DNA from: Ruminococcaceae bacterium UBA3323
GTDB lineage: Bacteria; Bacillota; Clostridia; Oscillospirales; Acutalibacteraceae
Reading direction: 5' to 3'
Assembly (NCBI GenBank): GCA_002361935.1
Contig: DESD01000064.1
Location: forward strand, 6,007-26,607
Length of the DNA: 20,601 nucleotides
Of this stretch, positions 15,744 through 20,601 are shown in pieces. The notes under the pieces are model-generated. The model did no database searches. It was not told the origin of the DNA and saw only the letters and a program-made list of their open reading frames with translations. Both the position numbers and the translations under genes were made by a program. Positions within the stretch are counted from its first letter, which is position 1; every line of letters begins with the position of its first letter.

Positions 15744-16178
15744 TTTAAGCAGCTTTTTCTTTACATCAATTCCGCCTGCATAGCCCGTCAGGCTTCCGTC
15801 AGCACCGATTACTCTATGGCAGGGTACAATAATCATAAATCTGTTTTTATTGTTTGCACCGCCAACAGCACGCACAGCCTTTGGATTTCCGATCATTTCA
15901 GCAATCTCCCCGTAGCTTCGTGTTTCCCCGTAAGGAATGCTGCAAAGCGCAGACCAAACCTTTTTTTGAAAATCCGTGCCTTTCATTTCAAGAGGCAGAT
16001 CAAAGCTTTTTCGGGTTCCGCAGAAATACTCTTTCAGCTGGCTTATTGCCTTTTCTGTTAAAACAGACCTATTACTGCTTTCAGCACTTTTGCATAATTT
16101 AACCGAAATCAGCTTTTCACCGTTATCTTCAACGCAGATACTCCCTATATCTGATGTAAAACATCCTTTGTAAATCAT
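15726..16178 (-). CDS. ogt: Methylated-DNA--protein-cysteine methyltransferase
   Basis: This 150-residue repair protein takes methyl groups from O6-methylguanine (and O4-methylthymine) onto its own cysteine, a one-time reaction. The active site I-V-P-C-H-R-V-I-G lies near residues 117-125, followed by G-x-L-T-G-Y-A-G-G. The DNA-binding helix-turn-helix includes P-Y-G-E-T-R-S-Y-G-E-I-A and the arginine finger in K-A-V-R-A-V-G. It is a stand-alone Ogt type without the Ada regulatory domain. GGAGT lies five bases before the ATG. It follows the GH28-like gene by 37 bp without a terminator and precedes the leader-MFS unit, so the three are probably co-transcribed from the promoter at 17619-17647. 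Confidence 0.95.
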   Translation of the reverse strand: MIYKGCFTSDIGSICVEDNGEKLISVKLCKSAESSNRSVLTEKAISQLKEYFCGTRKSFDLPLEMKGTDFQKKVWSALCSIPYGETRSYGEIAEMIGNPKAVRAVGGANNKNRFMIIVPCHRVIGADGSLTGYAGGIDVKKKLLKLEQMN

Positions 16179-16215
16179 TTTTACTCCAATATACTTACCG
16201 CAACAGCGGAATACA

Positions 16216-17589
16216 TTACACTAACTGAACATTATTTAACTTAAGGTCTTCCATATCTTCGGAAACACTTTTGCCGCTAAACCTTACAAGCTCAAGATTT
16301 TCAACATTTTCAGCATCAATTGCATACTTGTAATCCTCACAAAGATTGCCCCAAAGTGTTTTGGTTTTCAGAATCGTTATATCCTTTGCATAGCGGATAA
16401 AGAATGCGGAATTGTTATACTTTTCAACGCCCCAGTCAAGGCAGGGTCTTAAATCATAAAGGCCGCACTGCCACTTGCTTGTTTTGGTCAGTTCAATACG
16501 GCAGTTTTCGAAGGTTACATCCTCAATAGCATTATCTGCATTTCCGTGAATCAAAACACCGTTTTCTCCCTTTGCAGTAACATTGAAGAAGCGGATATTT
16601 TTAATTGAACCGCTCTTTGTGTTTTCATCTCTGTTAAAGGTTGTTATGGTAACAGGCTCTGCAGTTCCCCACCAATCGGGGCAGAAGCGGCGTGTTTCAA
16701 TAATAATATTGGAATAGGAAACATTTTCAACATTTCCGCCGTCTCTGATCTGAATGGAAAGCCCTCTGTTGGATTTGCTGATTGTACAATTTGAAACAAT
16801 AATATTTCTGAAATCGCCTACTCCCTCCGTGCCGATCTTGATTGCAGCAGAGGTTGAAACAAGTGTACAGCCGTCAATAACAACATTTTCGGTTGGTCCG
16901 TACTCGCTGTTTCCCTTAGAGGTTTTCAGGCAGATACAATCATCAGCGCAGGTTACATGGCATCCCAGAATTCTTACATTAGAGCAATGATCGGGATCTA
17001 TTCCGTCACTGTTTGCAACATCAAGATCATTTAAAATTCTGATTCTGTCAATAAGCACATCATCGCAGCCTGCAGGATGAAGCGTCCAGAACGGAGCATC
17101 CACAACCGTAAAATCCTTAAAGGTTATATGATTACTTTTTTCAATATACATAACGGTAGGGCGCGGATAAAAATCACCCGTAACATAATAGCGATCCTTA
17201 CGCTGAACAAAGGCGTGGCCGTTGGCATCAATCGTGCCCTCACCGCTGATGGAACAGCCGTCTGCTTCATAACCATAGATAAAGACAAAGCTTGGCTTGC
17301 CCGTTACGGGATTGCCGATAAGCGCCGTTTTCGGATCATTAATAAGCTTATTCGGGCGGATATATTCGTCAATATTGGATGTAGCTTTAATTGTAGCACC
17401 CTTCTGAATATGCAAATCCACATTCTTTTTAATCTGAATTGAATTGCAGTAAAAAACATGGCCGCTCTGAAGAACAACTCTTCCCCCGCCGTTTTTAGCA
17501 CAATCATCTATGGCATGCTGAACGGCAAAGGCATCATTTGCTCTTCCGTCGCCGACAGCACCGTACTGTAAAACATTATATTCTTTCAT
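16216..17589 (-). CDS. Glycoside hydrolase family 28-like (polygalacturonase-type) protein
   Basis: This 457-residue protein has a right-handed parallel beta-helix layout. It starts with the pectate-lyase-like Y-G-A-V-G-D-G-R-A-N-D (9-19). The GH28 acid motifs are present as N-S-D-G-I-D (193-198) and A-D-D-C (215-218). The classic GHG motif is replaced by S-T-S (245-247) and the RIK motif by R-G-L-S-I-Q-I-R (275-282), so substrate or activity may differ from standard polygalacturonase. There is no signal peptide, which points to a cytoplasmic enzyme acting on short, imported oligosaccharides; no transporter for them is in view. AAGGAG lies seven bases upstream of the ATG. It is first in a unit with the methyltransferase and, by read-through, the MFS pump. 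Family is confident, substrate unknown. Confidence 0.88.
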   Translation of the reverse strand: MKEYNVLQYGAVGDGRANDAFAVQHAIDDCAKNGGGRVVLQSGHVFYCNSIQIKKNVDLHIQKGATIKATSNIDEYIRPNKLINDPKTALIGNPVTGKPSFVFIYGYEADGCSISGEGTIDANGHAFVQRKDRYYVTGDFYPRPTVMYIEKSNHITFKDFTVVDAPFWTLHPAGCDDVLIDRIRILNDLDVANSDGIDPDHCSNVRILGCHVTCADDCICLKTSKGNSEYGPTENVVIDGCTLVSTSAAIKIGTEGVGDFRNIIVSNCTISKSNRGLSIQIRDGGNVENVSYSNIIIETRRFCPDWWGTAEPVTITTFNRDENTKSGSIKNIRFFNVTAKGENGVLIHGNADNAIEDVTFENCRIELTKTSKWQCGLYDLRPCLDWGVEKYNNSAFFIRYAKDITILKTKTLWGNLCEDYKYAIDAENVENLELVRFSGKSVSEDMEDLKLNNVQLV

Positions 17590-17618
17590 AGCATTTCTCC
17601 TTGATTTTTTTCAAAACC

Positions 17619-17647
17619 ATAATATCACAGGGAATTTAGTTTGACAA
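17619..17647 (-). promoter_or_regulatory. Promoter of the GH28-like gene
   Basis: On the minus strand -35 TTGTCA (17642-17647) and -10 TATTAT (17619-17624) are 17 bases apart, a good sigma-A site. The -35 occupies almost the same bases as the -35 of the divergent plus-strand promoter. Confidence 0.65.
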
Positions 17648-17669
17648 GAGTAATAAGTTATGGTAATAT
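17641..17669 (+). promoter_or_regulatory. Promoter of the FAD-dependent dehydrogenase gene
   Basis: A perfect -35 TTGACA (17641-17646), a 17-base spacer and a -10 TAATAT (17664-17669) preceded by TGG, an extended -10 element. Transcription should start near 17676, giving a leader of about 84 bases that contains the hairpin at 17698-17745. Confidence 0.65.
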
Positions 17670-17697
17670 TCAATTGTTAAGAATATATTATGCGGCT

Positions 17698-17745
17698 GCC
17701 ATGCTTTCCTCAGTCCAACGGAAAGCAGTGACGGCTAATTTTTTT
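17698..17745 (+). terminator. Terminator-like hairpin in the leader of the FAD dehydrogenase gene
   Basis: A perfect 8-bp stem TGCTTTCC / GGAAAGCA (17702-17709 and 17720-17727) with a 10-base loop can extend, after a small bulge, by GCC/GGC (17698-17700 and 17733-17735). A run of seven T (17739-17745) follows. It lies inside the predicted 5' leader, after the promoter and before the ribosome binding site, where it could act as an attenuator. No known riboswitch was recognised. Confidence 0.5.
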
Positions 17746-17759
17746 GCAAAAGGGGAAAA

Positions 17760-19154
17760 ATGATGAAAAAATATGATGTTGCAATCGTCGGCGCTGGGCC
17801 GGCAGGAATTTTCACAGCCCTTGAAATGATAAAAAAAGGCTCTGACAAAAGCATTGTCATTATTGAAAAGGGCAAATCCGTTGAAAGCAGAAAATGCCCC
17901 AAGGCTGCAACAGGCAGATGTATGAACTGCAAGCCCTACTGCCATATTACAACAGGCTTTTCGGGTGCAGGTGCCTTTTCAGACGGCAAGCTTTCGCTTT
18001 CCTATGAGGTTGGAGGAGATTTGCCCCAGCTTATCGGCGAGGACGTTGCACAGGAAACCATTCACTATACAGATAAAATCTATCTGGAATTCGGTGCAGA
18101 TACACATGTTGAGGGTGTCGGGAATACAGAAGAGGTTAAGGAAATCAGAAAAAGAGCCATTCAGGCAGGCTTAAAGCTTGTTGACTGCCCGATTCGCCAT
18201 CTCGGAACCGAAAAAGCACAGGAGCTTTACTTTGCAATTGAAAGATATCTTATTGAGCATGGTGTTGAAATTCTGTTTGACAGCCAGTGCAGTGATTTGA
18301 TTCTTGACGGAGAAAAATGCCTTGGCGTTAAGGTTTCAAATAAAAACAGCAATGAAGAAATATATGCTGACCACACCGTTGTTGCAACCGGCAGACGAGG
18401 TGCAGACTGGCTTGAACAGCTTTGCACGGATCACGGAATCGCCCATCAGCCGGGAACGGTAGATATCGGTGTTCGTGTTGAGGTCAGAAACGAGGTTATC
18501 GAAAAGGTAAACAAGGTGCTGTACGAATCAAAGCTTGTGGGCTATCCCAAGCCGTTTAAAAACAAAGTGCGCACCTTCTGCCAGAACCCCGGCGGCTTTG
18601 TTGCGCAGGAAAATTATGACAACGATTTAGCCGTTGTAAACGGTCATTCATACAAGGAACTTAAGAGCGACAACACAAACCTTGCCATCCTTTGCTCACA
18701 CAACTTTACAGAGCCGTTCAATCAACCGATTGCATATGCGCAAAAGGTTGGCGAGCTTACAAATATGCTTGGTGCAGGCCACATTCTTGTTCAGCGCTTC
18801 GGGGATATTTTGGACGGCAAAAGAACATGGCAAAAGGAGCTTTCACGCTCAAACCTCAAGCCCACACTTCCCGATGCCGTTGCAGGCGATATTACAGCCG
18901 CAATGCCATACAGAGCCATGATAAACATTATTAATTTTATACAGGCAATGGATCATGTTGTGCCCGGCTTTGCCTCCCCCGAAACCCTGCTTTACAGCCC
19001 CGAGCTGAAATTCTATTCCAACAGAGTTAAGATGGACACTGAATTCAACACGAACATCAAGGGACTTCACTGTCTCGGCGATTCAAGCGGATGGACAAGG
19101 GGGCTTATGATGGCAAGCGTTCACGGTGTATTAATGGGCAGAATACTTGCATAA
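17760..19154 (+). CDS. FAD-dependent dehydrogenase / NAD(P)-FAD oxidoreductase (COG2509-like)
   Basis: This 464-residue flavoprotein has an N-terminal dinucleotide-binding motif G-A-G-P-A-G (11-16) and V-V-A-T-G-R-R-G around residue 205, and ends with G-L-H-C-L-G-D-S-S-G-W-T-R-G, the FAD-binding G-D segment. Between them lies a cluster of four cysteines (46, 54, 57, 61) in R-K-C-P-...-C-M-N-C-K-P-Y-C, then F-S-G-A-G-A-F-S-D-G-K, features of the uncharacterised COG2509 dehydrogenase group. The substrate is unknown; the cysteines could bind metal or be redox active. AGGGG lies four bases before the first ATG and seven before the second (17763), so the second could be the real start. The gene stands alone, divergent from the GH28-like gene, with its own promoter and terminator. 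Confidence 0.88.
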   Translation: MMKKYDVAIVGAGPAGIFTALEMIKKGSDKSIVIIEKGKSVESRKCPKAATGRCMNCKPYCHITTGFSGAGAFSDGKLSLSYEVGGDLPQLIGEDVAQETIHYTDKIYLEFGADTHVEGVGNTEEVKEIRKRAIQAGLKLVDCPIRHLGTEKAQELYFAIERYLIEHGVEILFDSQCSDLILDGEKCLGVKVSNKNSNEEIYADHTVVATGRRGADWLEQLCTDHGIAHQPGTVDIGVRVEVRNEVIEKVNKVLYESKLVGYPKPFKNKVRTFCQNPGGFVAQENYDNDLAVVNGHSYKELKSDNTNLAILCSHNFTEPFNQPIAYAQKVGELTNMLGAGHILVQRFGDILDGKRTWQKELSRSNLKPTLPDAVAGDITAAMPYRAMINIINFIQAMDHVVPGFASPETLLYSPELKFYSNRVKMDTEFNTNIKGLHCLGDSSGWTRGLMMASVHGVLMGRILA

Positions 19155-19192
19155 AAATAAGACGTAGGGTTTGGCGTCCTCGACGAACCGTG

Positions 19193-19226
19193 AAAGGCAT
19201 CTTTCGATTGAAAGATGCCTTTTTTT
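19193..19226 (+). terminator. Intrinsic terminator after the FAD dehydrogenase gene
   Basis: AAAGGCATCTTTC / GAAAGATGCCTTT forms a perfect 13-bp stem with a four-base loop GATT (19206-19209), and the 3' arm runs into a T tract. It lies about 40 bases after the stop. It overlaps the stop of the convergent ABC-F gene (19225-19227) and may help end that transcript too, although the T run is short on that strand. Confidence 0.9.
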
Positions 19227-20601
19227 ATAATTCAATTGTTTTTGTTGCAATTGTTTCTCTGAATGCACTGTCGTGCTCAACAAAAATCATGGTCGGCGAA
19301 AAATTTCCGATAAGCTGTTCAAGCTGCATACGGGAATAAACATCAATAAAATTCAACGGTTCATCCCATACGTATAAATGTGCCTTTTCGCAAAGGCTTT
19401 TTGCAAGAAGTACCTTTTTCTTCTGTCCCTCAGAAAAATTCCGCATATCGCCAAAAAACCGGGCTTCATTAAAATCCAGCTTGCTCAGAACGGTTTTAAA
19501 AAGCCCTTCATCCATATTATTCCTATAAGCAAAATCCGATATACTTCCTCTCAGCTGTGAGGTATCCTGCGGAACATAGGAAACAACAAGATTTGAACCG
19601 ATTTGAACCTTTCCGGTATGCGCAATGCTTTCCCCTGCAAGAAGCTTTAAAAGACTGCTTTTTCCGCTTCCGTTTTTGCCGCTAAGCGCTATTCTGTCTC
19701 CCCTGTTAATTGTAAATGAAACAGGTCTGCATACAGACCTTCCGTCATAAGACACAGTCACATCGGAAAAAACAGCAAGCAAATCGGAATGATAGCTTAC
19801 CGGAAAAAGCTTCAGCTCCTCTGCTGCTTCTGCATTCTTTAACAGCCCTGATTTCTGCTCTATTGCCTGCTCCGTTCTTGCTTCAATTGCCTTGGATCGC
19901 TTCATCATTTTGGCAGCCTTGTGACCGACAAAGCCTTTATCATATGCGCCCGTCTTTGAAGCCTCTACACGATCAGACCACATTGCCGAGCGCCTTGCAG
20001 CCTGCCGAAGCTGCCTGATGCTCTTTTGCAGTCTTGCATTTTGAGCAGCTTCAAATTCATTCTGCCTTTCAAAATTTGTCATAAACGAAGAAAAATTCCC
20101 ACTCTGTACTTCAATGCTCGATCGGTTCAGAGATAATATATGATCCACACAAGCATCTAAAAACTGGCGGTCATGCGAAACCAATATAAACCCCCTTTTC
20201 CTTTTAAGGTAATTGGCAACCTGAGCTCTTGCTTTTGCATCCAGATGATTGGTTGGCTCATCAATTAACAGAAAATGACCCTCATTCAGAAACAATGCGG
20301 CAAGCAGTGCCTTTGTCTGTTCCCCGTTTGAAAGTGTTTCAAATGCACGGTAAAGCACATCCGTTTCAACATCAAGCATGGATAATTCACGCATAATTTC
20401 CCATTCCTCTGCAAGAGGGCAAACCTCTTGCAGTATATCCATCGTAAGCATCGCCTTATCTGCAACGTGAAAAGGAAAATAATCAAACTGAACAGAGGAT
20501 ATTATCTTTCCGCTGTATTCATACTTTCCCAGAAGAAGATTTAAAAAGGTTGTTTTTCCTCTTCCGTTCCTGCCCACAAAGCCAAGCTTCCAATCCGTAT
20601 C
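19225..20601 (-). CDS. ABC-F ATPase, Lsa-like ribosomal protection type (5' end outside window)
   Basis: The reading frame is open to the window edge, so the start is missing, probably by 30-40 codons; 458 residues are visible. There are two ABC domains and no membrane segments. Domain 1 begins D-T-D-W-K-L-G-F-V-G-R-N-G-R-G-K-T-T and has L-S-N-G-E-Q and D-E-P-T-N-H-L-D. Domain 2 has S-G-K-N-G-S-G-K-S-S, F-S-E-G-Q and D-E-P-L-N-F-I-D. A basic helical linker of about 90 residues (rich in R, K, Q, A) separates them, where ABC-F proteins reach toward the ribosome's peptidyl transferase centre. The D-T-D-W-K-L-G and E-P-L-N-F-I-D wording is typical of the Lsa/Vga branch that displaces lincosamides, pleuromutilins and streptogramin A. 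Whether this one gives resistance cannot be told from sequence. A GTG at 20577 is internal, not the start. Confidence 0.9.
   Translation of the reverse strand, partial: DTDWKLGFVGRNGRGKTTFLNLLLGKYEYSGKIISSVQFDYFPFHVADKAMLTMDILQEVCPLAEEWEIMRELSMLDVETDVLYRAFETLSNGEQTKALLAALFLNEGHFLLIDEPTNHLDAKARAQVANYLKRKRGFILVSHDRQFLDACVDHILSLNRSSIEVQSGNFSSFMTNFERQNEFEAAQNARLQKSIRQLRQAARRSAMWSDRVEASKTGAYDKGFVGHKAAKMMKRSKAIEARTEQAIEQKSGLLKNAEAAEELKLFPVSYHSDLLAVFSDVTVSYDGRSVCRPVSFTINRGDRIALSGKNGSGKSSLLKLLAGESIAHTGKVQIGSNLVVSYVPQDTSQLRGSISDFAYRNNMDEGLFKTVLSKLDFNEARFFGDMRNFSEGQKKKVLLAKSLCEKAHLYVWDEPLNFIDVYSRMQLEQLIGNFSPTMIFVEHDSAFRETIATKTIEL

Noticed and set aside
15666..16061. 131-residue plus-strand open frame across the leader and ogt gene
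   Set aside because: It is antisense to the clearly conserved ogt frame, without a ribosome binding site or recognisable domain.
17666..17686. ATATTC / GAATAT inverted repeat overlapping the -10 of the FAD gene promoter
   Set aside because: Only 6 bp per arm in very AT-rich DNA; expected by chance, although an operator cannot be excluded.
17690..17731. 13-codon ORF (ATG at 17690) in the same leader
   Set aside because: The upstream bases AAGAATATATT give no credible ribosome binding site at a sensible distance.
17701..17763. 20-codon plus-strand ORF in the FAD gene leader ending in the TGATGA overlap with the gene start
   Set aside because: There is no Shine-Dalgarno sequence before its ATG (upstream bases are GCGGCTGCC), and it reads through the hairpin and T run; probably chance.
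1..20601. CRISPR arrays, insertion sequences, integrases, tRNA or rRNA genes
   Set aside because: I looked for tandem spaced repeats, transposase motifs and tRNA-like cloverleaf sequences on both strands and saw none.

Overview
The window is an AT-rich bacterial chromosome segment with strong AGGAGG-type ribosome binding sites, tight gene packing and Clostridia-like proteins. Examples are a YtrA-type GntR regulator, an Lsa-like ABC-F protein, a Mef-like MFS pump and a fused chorismate mutase/prephenate dehydratase. An anaerobic gut Clostridium relative (Oscillospiraceae- or Lachnospiraceae-like) is my best guess; it rests on gene style only. No rRNA, tRNA, CRISPR array, insertion sequence or phage gene was seen.

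Layout. (1) 1-367: a 45-codon membrane-protein gene on the plus strand with its own promoter, ribosome binding site and terminator; it is unrecognised. (2) 367-5660, minus strand: a GntR (YtrA-type) regulator, an ABC ATPase and two paralogous ABC-2-like permeases with large C-terminal domains. They are read from a TTGACA promoter with a perfect 9-bp inverted repeat just downstream, likely the regulator's own operator. (3) 5724-14204, minus strand: one long run of eight genes with gaps of 42 bp or less, or small overlaps, from one promoter (14176-14204) to one terminator (5724-5746). The order is tyrA, aroB, aroA, aroC, pheA, a TVP38/TMEM64 membrane protein, galK and a diacylglycerol-kinase-family lipid kinase. 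The first five make chorismate and direct it to prephenate, phenylpyruvate and the tyrosine precursor; the last three have no obvious link to aromatic synthesis. (4) 14246-17647, minus strand: a GH28-like beta-helix protein, an O6-methylguanine-DNA methyltransferase, a 12-codon leader ORF and an MFS efflux pump. (5) 17641-19226, plus strand: an FAD-dependent dehydrogenase (COG2509 type) whose promoter overlaps the GH28 promoter back to back and whose leader carries a terminator-like hairpin. (6) 19225-20601, minus strand: an ABC-F ATPase that runs off the window end.

The most interesting region is 15563-15710. A well-formed 12-codon leader ORF precedes the MFS gene. The pump's Shine-Dalgarno sequence lies inside an 18-position hairpin (15 Watson-Crick pairs, two G-U pairs, one mismatch). 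The last codons of the leader carry a second copy of the same pairing arm, so the leader can compete for the strand that hides the ribosome binding site. This is the architecture of ribosome-stalling translational attenuators such as those of erm and cat genes. I did not recognise this particular leader as a described one.
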